Assembly (NCBI GenBank): GCA_016716565.1
Contig: JADJWC010000001.1
Location: 1,116,001-1,180,000, forward strand
Direction: 5' to 3'
Length of the DNA: 64,000 nucleotides
From: a bacterium
GTDB taxonomy: Bacteria; Bacteroidota; Ignavibacteria; Ignavibacteriales; Ignavibacteriaceae
Position numbers and translations under genes: made by a program. Below, one piece after another: positions 25,474 through 33,668 of this stretch. Positions within the stretch are counted from its first letter, which is position 1. Each line of letters opens with the position of its first letter. The notes below the pieces were generated by a model that was given only the letters and a program-made list of their open reading frames with translations, was not told where the DNA came from and did not search any database.

Positions 25474-26358
25474 ATGCAAAGAAAGTCTTTTTTAAAAACA
25501 CTGGCATTATTACCATTTACAGGAGTAGCTATGAAACTGAACGAACTAAGTAAAATTACGGCACCTTTCGGTAACACAGAAAAAATGCCAGTGTTGTTTC
25601 TTGGTCACGGCAGCCCGATGAATGCAATTGAAGAGAATGAATTTGTACAGGGATTCAGAAAAGTTGGTAAAGAAATCCCCAAACCAAATGCAATTATGGT
25701 TGTATCTGCTCACTGGGAAACAAACGGCACTTTTGTTACTGCAATGGAAAAACCAAAAACCATTCACGACTTTGGAGGATTCCCGAAAGAACTTTATGAA
25801 GTTCAATATCCCGCACCTGGGAATCCTGAACTTGCAGGCGAAGTTAAGAGTATTGTTAAAAATACCGAAGTGGGATTGGATATAAACTGGGGACTCGATC
25901 ACGGAGCGTGGTCCGTTGTAAAGCATCTTTATCCAAATGCTGATATTCCTGTAATTCAAATGAGTCTGGATTACCGGCAGTCTCCGCAATATCATTTTGA
26001 ACTTGCAAGAGAGCTAAGTTTACTACGTAAAAAAGGTGTGCTCATTATCGGAAGCGGGAATATGGTTCACAATTTAAGAATGGTTGACTGGAGAAGATTG
26101 GATGAAGTTAATTACGGTTACGATTGGGCGCTCGAAGCAAGCGAGAATATGAAAAAATTTATTTTGTCCGGTGATTACATACAATTAATAAATTATCAAT
26201 CACAAGGAAGAGAATTTAACTTGGCTGTTCCAACTCCTGAACATTATCTGCCATTACTATATACATTAGCTTTGAGAGAAGAAAGCGAAGATGTAACTTT
26301 GTTCAATGATAAAGCAGTTGGTGGTTCACTTACTATGACCTCAGTAAAAATAATTTAA
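25474..26358 (+). CDS. Extradiol ring-cleavage dioxygenase (DODA/YgiD type)
   Basis: This 294-residue protein belongs to the class III extradiol dioxygenases of the 4,5-DOPA-dioxygenase/YgiD type. Expected metal ligands are His in FLGHGSPMNA, His in VSAHWE and His in IGSGNMVHNL, and LDHGAW supplies a further active-site histidine. An N-terminal stretch of about 20 residues (MQRKSFLKTLALLPFTGVAM) looks like a signal or membrane segment, without a twin-arginine pair, and is not usual for cytosolic YgiD. The substrate is an unknown catechol. It lies 5 bases upstream of a pirin gene, and both probably share a transcript, fitting a link to aromatic or quercetin-like compounds. Confidence 0.88.
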   Translation: MQRKSFLKTLALLPFTGVAMKLNELSKITAPFGNTEKMPVLFLGHGSPMNAIEENEFVQGFRKVGKEIPKPNAIMVVSAHWETNGTFVTAMEKPKTIHDFGGFPKELYEVQYPAPGNPELAGEVKSIVKNTEVGLDINWGLDHGAWSVVKHLYPNADIPVIQMSLDYRQSPQYHFELARELSLLRKKGVLIIGSGNMVHNLRMVDWRRLDEVNYGYDWALEASENMKKFILSGDYIQLINYQSQGREFNLAVPTPEHYLPLLYTLALREESEDVTLFNDKAVGGSLTMTSVKII

Positions 26359-26363
26359 GTAAA

Positions 26364-27278
26364 ATGTTAGAAATAACAATTGAAGCGAGAAAGGCTGCCA
26401 TCGCTCCCGGATTAGAGGTTCGCAGAATTCTTCCGTTCAGACTTAAGCGAATGGTAGGTCCTTTTATTTTTATGGATCATGGTGGTCCGGTTGCAGAAAA
26501 GCCTTCTGCAGTAAAATCGCTTGATGTTCTTCCGCATCCGCATATAGGATTATCTACGGTCAGTTATTTATTTAGTGGAATGATTACTCATCGTGACAGT
26601 CTTGGAGTAGAACAGATCATACAACCCGGTGAAGTAAACTGGATGACAGCGGGAAAAGGTATTGCACATTCCGAACGTTTTGAAGATCCAAATCTTTGGG
26701 CTGCTGGAGGTTTTGAAATGATTCAAACGTGGGTAGCACTTCCTGAAAAAGCTGAAGAGTTTGATCCTGCTTTTACTAACTATAAAAAATCAGAACTTCC
26801 TGTTTTTTCAGAAAAGGGAGTTTGGATGCGGTTGATTGCCGGGAGTGCTTTTGGTTTGAAGAACGATGTGAAAATACTTTCGCCTTTGTTTTATTTGCAT
26901 GTCGTGCTGGATAATCAAGCAGTCTTAGTATTACCAAAAGAGCATGAAGAGCGTGCTGTTTATGTTGTAAAAGGAAGTGTTGAGTTTGGAGGCAGAAAAT
27001 TCAATGAGGGACAGATGCTTGTATTCAAAAAAAAATCAGAACCAACCGTAAAGGCATTAGAACTTTCGACACTTATGGTGCTGGGCGGTGAGCCTCTGGG
27101 TGAACGTTTTATCTGGTGGAATTTTGTTTCATCAAGAAAAGAAAGAATTGAGCAGGCAAAAGCTGATTGGCAGGAAGGCAGAATTATTCTTCCACCTAAT
27201 GATAACAAGGAATTTATTCCGTTGCCGAATGATCGTACACGACTGGCAGCAAACCCGCCACCTGAACCACTCTCCTAA
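26364..27278 (+). CDS. Pirin family protein
   Basis: This 304-residue bicupin is of the pirin family. The metal ligands are present at nearly canonical positions: His58 and His60 (LPHPHIGL), His102 and Glu104 (GIAHSERF). The C-terminal pirin domain has the LGGEPLGERFIWWNFVSS signature. Bacterial pirins include quercetin 2,3-dioxygenases and regulators that bind pyruvate dehydrogenase E1, notable here because aceE lies 7 kb upstream. Which role applies cannot be decided from sequence. The start is separated by 5 bases from the dioxygenase stop, so the genes are coupled. No damage is seen. Confidence 0.93.
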   Translation: MLEITIEARKAAIAPGLEVRRILPFRLKRMVGPFIFMDHGGPVAEKPSAVKSLDVLPHPHIGLSTVSYLFSGMITHRDSLGVEQIIQPGEVNWMTAGKGIAHSERFEDPNLWAAGGFEMIQTWVALPEKAEEFDPAFTNYKKSELPVFSEKGVWMRLIAGSAFGLKNDVKILSPLFYLHVVLDNQAVLVLPKEHEERAVYVVKGSVEFGGRKFNEGQMLVFKKKSEPTVKALELSTLMVLGGEPLGERFIWWNFVSSRKERIEQAKADWQEGRIILPPNDNKEFIPLPNDRTRLAANPPPEPLS

Positions 27279-27551
27279 ATAACTGTGGTCATTCATCGCT
27301 TCAAGAGGCTTAATGGGATAACAAGACAAATTTAAACTGTTTACTGCTGGATAAACATTTTATTAAGAAAATTATTCGAAAGAATGGATTGATCTAACGG
27401 TCAATTAATAATTGTGTTAGCATCTAGATCTGTTGTAAAAACTCTCCCTAAAGTTTACAATCTTGATGAAGACCATCAATTGAACTGCATAATACAACAA
27501 TTCGCTTAATAATTGACAAGGTTGCAAACTCAACTGCATTTAAACAAACAA

Positions 27552-27646
27552 AACATCCTCATCCAACATTATCAGAGACAATGATGGAAGCTGCTGAAGT
27601 TTTCTTCGGGCAGAGCACTCACGTTTACAGACCGAAGAAAAGTTAG
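27552..27646 (+). pseudogene. Duplicated 3' end of lpd
   Basis: These 95 bases closely match the last part of lpd (22206-22300) and encode HPHPTLSETMMEAAEVFFGQ and the same final residues to the stop at 27644-27646. The copies differ mostly at synonymous positions, and the upstream 270 bases are unrelated. The remnant is followed by repeat copy C and tonB, as lpd is followed by repeat copy B. Confidence 0.9.
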
Positions 27647-27649
27647 CCT

Positions 27650-27906
27650 TATTAATGCCTGTATTAGAATTAGCCTAGTGTTGATAACATCCAATTAATC
27701 TCATCCAAAATTTATTGAGTATATGAATCACGTTGCAAATCTAATATGAACTTTATTGGTGGGTTGCAGAATTGCAATATTACCTCAGAGCATTATGATA
27801 AAAAGAGGGCGTACTGTTTAAAAAATAATATTAATCTTGGCCTTGTTGTTGCATCAGTATTATTACAGAAATAAATGCGATGCTAAATTAAAGAATGGAG
27901 GATAAT
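27650..27906 (+). repeat. Intergenic repeat, copy C (before tonB)
   Basis: This segment is similar to copy A (15721-16011) up to the tonB ribosome site. Shared blocks are TTGATAAC, TTAATCTCATC, GTTGCAGAATTGCAATATTA and TTGTTGTTGCATCAGTATTA. It is more diverged from copy B. It probably contains the tonB promoter and an operator built on TTGCA/TGCAA. Confidence 0.75.
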
Positions 27907-28590
27907 ATGGGCTTAATGAAAACTATAGGAAAACCTGAAGTAAGGTACAGATACAAACTCGTATTAAAAGTTAGTCTAATACTCTCGCTTATGATTATGA
28001 TTCTCGCTTTTAAGTATTTCCCTAAAATTGAAAAAGATAGAATCAGTTTAGAAACACCACAGGAATTATTTACTGTAGAAGATATCCAACAGACTAAGCA
28101 GGAAAACAGGCCTCCACCACCACCGGAAAAACCTCCTGTGATAATTGAAGCTACATTATTGAATGAAGTTAATGATATTGAAATAGGAGATACGGAAATC
28201 AATTTTGATGCGGAATTGAGTGCACCTCCACCACCTCCGAGGCAGGAACAAACTAAAACTATAATAGAGGAAGAGACGATCTATTTTGTTGCAGTTGAGG
28301 AAATGCCATATCCGATTGGTGGGATCAACGCAATACAGCAGCGAATTATATATCCTGAAATTGCTAAAAGAGCAGGTGTTGAGGGAAAAGTATTTCTTTT
28401 GGCCTATGTGGATGAGGAAGGAAACGTCACTAAAGCAGAAGTATTGAAAGGTATTGGTGGTGGTTGTGATGAAGCAGCTGCCAATGCTGTACTACAGACT
28501 AAATTTTCACCAGGTAAACAAAGGGGAAAGCCAGTAAAGGTTAAAGTTATGATCCCAATCAGGTTTGAATTGTCAGAAGGTCCGGCTTGA
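27907..28590 (+). CDS. tonB: TonB family energy transducer
   Basis: This protein of about 227 residues has the TonB layout: a short cytosolic start, one membrane helix (VSLILSLMIMILAFKYF, about residues 23-39), a proline-rich periplasmic linker (PPPPPEKPPV, then APPPPPRQEQ) and a C-terminal TonB domain beginning at YPEIAKRAGVEGKVFLLAYVDEEG. It couples the proton motive force to outer-membrane receptors; no ExbBD or receptor is in the window. The start at 27907 is chosen because GGAGG lies 6-7 bases upstream. A truncated relative lies at 16012. The long acidic linker between the two proline stretches is typical of Bacteroidota-type TonBs. Confidence 0.93.
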   Translation: MGLMKTIGKPEVRYRYKLVLKVSLILSLMIMILAFKYFPKIEKDRISLETPQELFTVEDIQQTKQENRPPPPPEKPPVIIEATLLNEVNDIEIGDTEINFDAELSAPPPPPRQEQTKTIIEEETIYFVAVEEMPYPIGGINAIQQRIIYPEIAKRAGVEGKVFLLAYVDEEGNVTKAEVLKGIGGGCDEAAANAVLQTKFSPGKQRGKPVKVKVMIPIRFELSEGPA

Positions 28591-29068
28591 TGATGTCCGA
28601 AAGAGAAAAACTGATGTTGTTCTGGTTTGGAAGTTTGATCGATTTACTGAAAGTATAAATGAGTTAATTATTACATAGGAAGAACATAGTAGCCCCAATG
28701 CTAACTTTAACAATTATAAAGAGACTTTCATAACTTAAAATCTCAAAATATGCTTAATATAAAATCCTTTAAGCCGTCAAATGACGGCTTTCATATGATT
28801 CTCAAATCAGACACAGTCGAAGATATCGTTTGCTGATTACAACTATTCGGACGTATTTTGAATTCGACATTACCTTTTGGCATTCAATAGATTCTACTTG
28901 ATCCGTAAAAAATCAGATCCGGTTCAACATCATAATTTACATATTGACGATTTCTGGATTAAACTTAGTAAACTCAGAGGCTCCAGCTCACAATTAGACA
29001 TATTCATTCCATACCTATATCTTGTTTAATTTTGCTTATCAGAATTAGATAAAAATGAAATCCGTCAG
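28591..29068. other. Intergenic region between tonB and pyk
   Basis: These 478 bases hold no supported gene. They contain the hairpin at 28771-28790, which may end the tonB transcript, and a region of mixed sequence before the pyruvate kinase start. Confidence 0.45.
28771..28790. terminator. Hairpin AAGCCGTC-AAAT-GACGGCTT
   Basis: An 8-bp perfect stem with a 4-base loop lies downstream of tonB. There is no strong T-run, so intrinsic termination is uncertain. A degraded copy with the same flanks (AAAATCCT) occurs at 32375-32394, so it may be a small dispersed repeat. Confidence 0.45.
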
Positions 29069-30919
29069 ATGAAACTCAAAAGAAAAAAATTATCACAACT
29101 GCTTCAACAGCTTGAAGATATCAAACAGCAAGCTACGGAGTTTGAAAATAAATATTCAAATGAGCTTGAAAAGGTTCATTCTTCAAATCTTGAGAGTGCA
29201 AAGAATTTAATTCACTATCTCGCACTTCGCAACCAGGATATACGAGAAATACAGAACACACTCTGGCAGCTTGGCATTTCACGGCTTGGTAAAGCCGAAA
29301 GCCACGTAATGGCAAGTATTATTTCTGTCCAGAATATTCTTAGGGGAATCCTGAACGAACTGCCAATTGAATCCGAAAAAGCGGAAATCAGTTTTAAAAG
29401 AGGAAGAAAGATTTTAACAGCAAATACTACTTCACTTCTTGGTAAAAAACTGAAAGGCAGTCAAGTAAGAATAATGGTTACGCTTCCAACCGAGGCCGCT
29501 GATGATTATAAGCTTGTTAAGAAACTTTTCAATGCGGGTATGAACAGTGCACGAATCAACTGTGCGCATGATGATACGACTGTTTGGGGAAATATGGTCA
29601 AAAATATCGAAAGAGCAAAAAAGCAAACCGGCAGAAGTTGTAAAATCTGTATGGACCTTGGCGGACCTAAACTCAGAACTGGGCCAATGAGGCAGGGACC
29701 CAAAGTTGTTCATCTTACTCCCGAGAGAGACCTTCTCGGTAAAGTAACTTCGCCCGCAGAAGCCTGGCTCGTCACTGATAGAAGTATTCAACTTGAAAAA
29801 AGCAAAACAATCGACGAGGAAATTCTTATTCCTCTGTCTGATGAATTTCTGAATTCGCTGAAACCGAAAGATGAAATTCTTTTCACGGACTCAAGAGGAA
29901 AGGATAGAAAACTTATTGTTGATAAAAAGTTTAATGGCAGAAGATTGGTCCGATGCTTTGAATCTGCTTACATTAAAACCGGAACAGCATTTACGATTAA
30001 AAATAAGCGCAATACAAACGGAGTAACTACAAATGTTGGTGAACTTCTTCCGCTGGAAGAATCGATCATTTTAAAACAGGGAGATAAATTAATAATTCAC
30101 AGCGATGCAATACCTGGTGAGCCAACAGAATTTAACAATGAGGGTGAATTGATAAAACCGGCTCATATATCCTGCACATTACCTGAAATTTTCAAGGATG
30201 TTAATTCGGGTGAGCTAGTAATTCTCGATGATGGGAAAATTGAAGGGGTTATTAAAAATGTTGAGCAGAACAGAATTGAAGTAGAAATAACCTACTCAAA
30301 GGAAGAAGGCTCGAAGCTGAGAGCGGATAAAGGAATTAATCTCCCAGAGAGTAAACTTTCGATAAAAGGATTGACAGGGAAAGATAAAGAGGATTTAAAG
30401 TTCATAGCAAAGAATGCTGATGTTGTAAATTATTCCTTTGTGAATTCTGCAGGAGATGTTAAAGATATTCTTGATGAATTGAAAACACTTGACGCTTTAG
30501 AAATAGGAGTAATCCTGAAGATTGAAACACGTAAAGCATTCGAAAATCTTCCCTCGATACTATTGACTGCAATGCAGCATTATCCCGTTGGAGTAATGAT
30601 TGCACGCGGAGATCTGGCAATCGAATGTGGCTGGAATGAGCTTGCAATGATCCAGGAGGAAATTATGTGGCTTTGTGAAGCTGCACATCTTCCTATCATC
30701 TGGGCAACTCAGGTTCTCGAAACAATGGCAAAAAAAGGACGACCATCCCGCGCAGAAATTACTGACGCGGCATTTGCAGGAAGAGCAGAGTCAGTTATGC
30801 TCAATAAAGGTCCTTTCATTTTTGAAGCGATAAAAATTCTGGATGTGATTATCAGTTCAATGCAGGATTACCACGAGAAACAGGCTCCGATGCTACCGAA
30901 GTTAAAGTTGAAGAAATAA
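29069..30919 (+). CDS. pyk: Pyruvate kinase with long N-terminal extension
   Basis: This 616-residue protein converts phosphoenolpyruvate and ADP to pyruvate and ATP. The first 120 or so residues form a charged helical extension not found in ordinary pyruvate kinases. The catalytic barrel starts near RIMVTLPTEAADDYKLVKKL and continues with the INCAHDD and DLGGPKLRTG loops. The catalytic lysine and glutamate lie in ILKIETRKAFENL, and the metal-binding region in GVMIARGDLAIECG. The signature ends PIIWATQVLETMAKKGRPSRAE. The C-terminal allosteric domain is missing, and SVMLNKG ends the core. An AAAATGAAATCCGTCAG leader precedes the ATG. It may act with the pdh genes upstream in central carbon flow. 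Confidence 0.88.
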   Translation: MKLKRKKLSQLLQQLEDIKQQATEFENKYSNELEKVHSSNLESAKNLIHYLALRNQDIREIQNTLWQLGISRLGKAESHVMASIISVQNILRGILNELPIESEKAEISFKRGRKILTANTTSLLGKKLKGSQVRIMVTLPTEAADDYKLVKKLFNAGMNSARINCAHDDTTVWGNMVKNIERAKKQTGRSCKICMDLGGPKLRTGPMRQGPKVVHLTPERDLLGKVTSPAEAWLVTDRSIQLEKSKTIDEEILIPLSDEFLNSLKPKDEILFTDSRGKDRKLIVDKKFNGRRLVRCFESAYIKTGTAFTIKNKRNTNGVTTNVGELLPLEESIILKQGDKLIIHSDAIPGEPTEFNNEGELIKPAHISCTLPEIFKDVNSGELVILDDGKIEGVIKNVEQNRIEVEITYSKEEGSKLRADKGINLPESKLSIKGLTGKDKEDLKFIAKNADVVNYSFVNSAGDVKDILDELKTLDALEIGVILKIETRKAFENLPSILLTAMQHYPVGVMIARGDLAIECGWNELAMIQEEIMWLCEAAHLPIIWATQVLETMAKKGRPSRAEITDAAFAGRAESVMLNKGPFIFEAIKILDVIISSMQDYHEKQAPMLPKLKLKK

Positions 30920-30960
30920 TTACTGAGGGGTGGCTACTTTAATACATAAAGTATGATGTT

Positions 30961-32271
30961 ATGAAATTCATTGACACATTAAATGAAAATAAATTTTACG
31001 AAAGCCACTTCAATCGTGAAATGATGCAATCAGAACGGCTGCGTGAGTTTGTACTTGGCGGTGTAATTCTTCTGTTTGCACTTGGTTCTTTTATTAATGT
31101 TTTTTTCCTCGGCAACGATTACAAAGAAAAACTTCCTGAGCTGATTAATGCATTCGAATGGATTATTCTATTGTTTCTCTTTCTTGCTGCACGTTCTTTT
31201 TTTGTAAGAAAAATTATAAAAGTACGAATGAAGAAAGGAAAGGATCTTCCATACTATCTCAGGTATGTCAATGCTTTTTTGAAGTTTCGATTCCAACTCT
31301 GGGTATATTAATTCTTTCAATCCACATTGAACCAATTGCAGCTTTGGTTTCACCGATGCTGCTGCTTTACTTTTCCATTATCATCATCTCAAGTCTTGAA
31401 CTCGATCCCCGGCTAAGTTTCTTTGTCGGTACCGTTGCTGCTGTTGAGTATATTCTATTATCTCTTTTCTATATCAATAATGCTGAACATCATTCAGATA
31501 TTCCGGTGCTGGATTTGCCTGTTGCTTATATAGCCCGAAGCGGAATTCTTTTTATCTCCGGAATTCTGGCAGGGATAGTCTCAATTCAGATAAGAAAAAA
31601 AGTTTTCAGCACTTTCCGTGTAGTGGAAGAAAGAAACGAACTTGAGAAAATTTTCGGTCAGCAGGTATCAAAAGAAATTGTAGACGAGTTTATAAAGAAT
31701 AATATGAAGATCGAAAACCGTAGCCGGGAAGTTTGTATAATGTTTCTCGACATCCGTAATTTTTTCAAAATACTGCGAAGGCAAAACCCCGGAAGAAATA
31801 AACAAATACCAGAACAGCACTCTTGGATTTATGATTGACATTGTAAATATACACGGCGGAATTGTAAACCAGATTCTTGGTGATGGATTTATGGCAACAT
31901 TCGGCGCACCAATTCCCAGCGAGACTTACAGCAAGGATGCTGTGATAGCCTCGATGGAAATTATTTCATCCCTGGAGAAGAAAAACGAGAGTGGAGAGAT
32001 TCCGCAAACTAGTGTGAGGATTGGTTTGCACTCCGGGGAAGTCGTAACCGGCAATGTCGGTACTATAGACAGGAAACAATACTCTGTCACAGGAAATGCA
32101 GTAATCGTGGCTGCGCGTCTTGAGCAGATGAATAAAGAGCTTGATACATCCATCTTGATTAGCAAAGCAGTTGTAAATAGTTCAAAAATAGATTTGGAAA
32201 AATTTCAATTTTTAGGAGAAAGAATGGTAAAAGGTTTTGAGAAGCCCATCGAGGTTTTTACTATCAAATAA
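30961..32271 (+). pseudogene. Membrane-bound class III adenylate/guanylate cyclase with two frameshifts
   Basis: Three frames together give one protein: an N-terminal part with two membrane helices (30961-31300), a further helical membrane region (from about 31275 to 31760) and a class III cyclase catalytic domain ending at 32271. The catalytic start FLDIRNF is in the second frame; the rest, with NQILGDGFMATFGAP, then IGLHSGEVVTGNVG and the C-terminal GERMVKGFEKPIEVF, is in the third. Shifts occur at T-runs near 31275 and 31762, and their net effect is zero. If translated as sequenced the product is broken, and cyclic nucleotide synthesis from this locus is unlikely. Homopolymer errors are an alternative. 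Confidence 0.82.
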
Positions 32272-32839
32272 TTCTACTTCATCTTATTAAAAAGTTATTC
32301 TGAATATCTTACTATAAAGGAGAGCCAACTGTCCTCTGTCATTTAACCAAAATCTTCTTACCATAAAATCCTACAAGCCGTCAAATGAAGGTTTCCATAA
32401 AATTCTTAAAAAAACTGTCGAAAATATTATCAAGTCCCTATCAATTTTCATATTTACTTCAAATTCATTAATTCAATTCCATAAAGGATAGTAAAAAATT
32501 TGACGCTAATTTATTGTTAATGCTGCATTAACTCTGAGCGAGAACCTTTCCATTAACCTACCCCTTTTAGGAAAAGTATTGGAAAACAGGGGGCGGTGAA
32601 ACAGGGACTCTTTCCGATAATAAAAAACGTTGATTATGATCCAGATTATTAACTTTTTGGGAGGAGGGCTCCATTTTGGTACCAGCTTTAAAATTTTTTT
32701 GCCCTTATACTTGACTTCCCAACCACCACCATCTATATTATAAAGTATAGGGACAACATCCCGAAACAGCCAACCAGAAAATCACAACCGAAAACATTTC
32801 ATTAAAGTCTTAAAGGCTTATATAAATAAAATCATTTTA
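32272..32839. other. Boundary region between chromosomal part and accessory element
   Basis: These 568 bases hold a degraded copy of the 28771 hairpin (32375-32394). On the minus strand, an 85-90 codon open stretch (about 32513-32785) with sequence such as NIDGGGWEVKYKGKK and KWSPPPKK looks like a decayed gene fragment. No integrase or tRNA is seen. An attachment site could lie here, but its partner would be outside the window. Confidence 0.35.
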
Positions 32840-33205
32840 ATGGTTATGAAAAAAAATAAAAAGAAGAACACTCTTCCTATTCTAGGTTGGAGTGAAGTTT
32901 CAGAATGTTATTGTTATGAAGAACTAGTTGAAGATATTGCGACATATGGCGAGGGTGTAGTTTATAATAGTGATCGCGAATTTGGACCTGATGAAAAATG
33001 TGCTTTCGTATTTTATAATGAATATCCGAAAAACTTATTTGCTGTATTTAGAGGAACTGTAGAATATATAGGTAGATATCCTGATCATTTAACTCCATAT
33101 GCTTACATTTTCACTCCTGAAAAGGAAGTAATAGCTGAAAGCATCGGTTATTGTAAAGAATGTGGCGATCCCAAAGTAGTAGTCTTGAAAAAAGGAGAGG
33201 AGTGA
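32840..33205 (+). CDS. Hypothetical phage-like protein (121 aa)
   Basis: This 121-residue protein has no recognised family. It begins with a lysine-rich stretch, and the body looks beta-rich with FGPDEKCAFVFYNEYPKNLFAVFRGTVEYI. A C-terminal CKECGDPK gives a CxxC pair that could bind zinc. It is the first gene of the + strand accessory arm and lies 170 bases upstream of a DUF5659 gene. Start 32840 (or the ATG at 32846) has no strong ribosome site. The composition and neighbours suggest a small phage or integrative-element gene. Confidence 0.55.
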   Translation: MVMKKNKKKNTLPILGWSEVSECYCYEELVEDIATYGEGVVYNSDREFGPDEKCAFVFYNEYPKNLFAVFRGTVEYIGRYPDHLTPYAYIFTPEKEVIAESIGYCKECGDPKVVVLKKGEE

Positions 33206-33320
33206 ACTTGACAATCCTCGTTAGCGAGGTTATATTAAAAATATAGTCTTCTATTGACAACAGACAACCTACCTCCCAAGACAAACCGACAACTAAAACA
33301 TTGAACAACTTAACTTATTA

Positions 33321-33350
33321 GGGATGCTCTTTCAGTAGAGAGGGCATTCC
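33321..33350 (+). promoter_or_regulatory. Leader hairpin before the DUF5659 gene
   Basis: GGGATGCTCTTTC (33321-33333) pairs with GAGAGGGCATTCC (33338-33350) over 13 positions, three of them wobble pairs, with a 4-base loop. It ends 14 bases before the ribosome site of the next gene. Similar leader hairpins precede genes at 36542 and 37255. Confidence 0.5.
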
Positions 33351-33377
33351 ACCTTAAAAATATTGGAGAAAATGAAA

Positions 33378-33668
33378 ATGCAGAATTACATAACGAGAGA
33401 CTTCTATGCTGCTGGCTACCTTCTTGCAGAGGGCTTTAAACTGGTTTCACATTCACGAACTGGTAAAATCACTCTGTTTGAATTTGAATATACCCCACAA
33501 GTTAAAGAAGCAGCAGATAAATATTTTACTATGCAGACACAGGTTGAACCGGTCGCTTATGGGAATGCATTGCGCGCATTAAAATCGATATTGCATTCTT
33601 ACGATAAATTAAATGCAGATGGAGATGTAAATAATTATGTTAAACAATACAGGGGAAGTAAACCTTAA
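33378..33668 (+). CDS. DUF5659 domain protein
   Basis: This protein of about 96 residues matches the small DUF5659 domain of mobile elements. It has RDFYAAGYLLAEGFKLVSHSR at the N-terminus, a TLFEFEYTPQVKEAADKYF strand-helix unit and a C-terminal ALRALKSILHSY helix. Its function is unknown; it is commonly encoded beside replication primases of phages and integrative elements, as here. The start at 33378 gives GGAG a 9-base spacing; 33372 is an alternative. The end overlaps the start of the primase-helicase by 32 bases. Confidence 0.65.
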   Translation: MQNYITRDFYAAGYLLAEGFKLVSHSRTGKITLFEFEYTPQVKEAADKYFTMQTQVEPVAYGNALRALKSILHSYDKLNADGDVNNYVKQYRGSKP

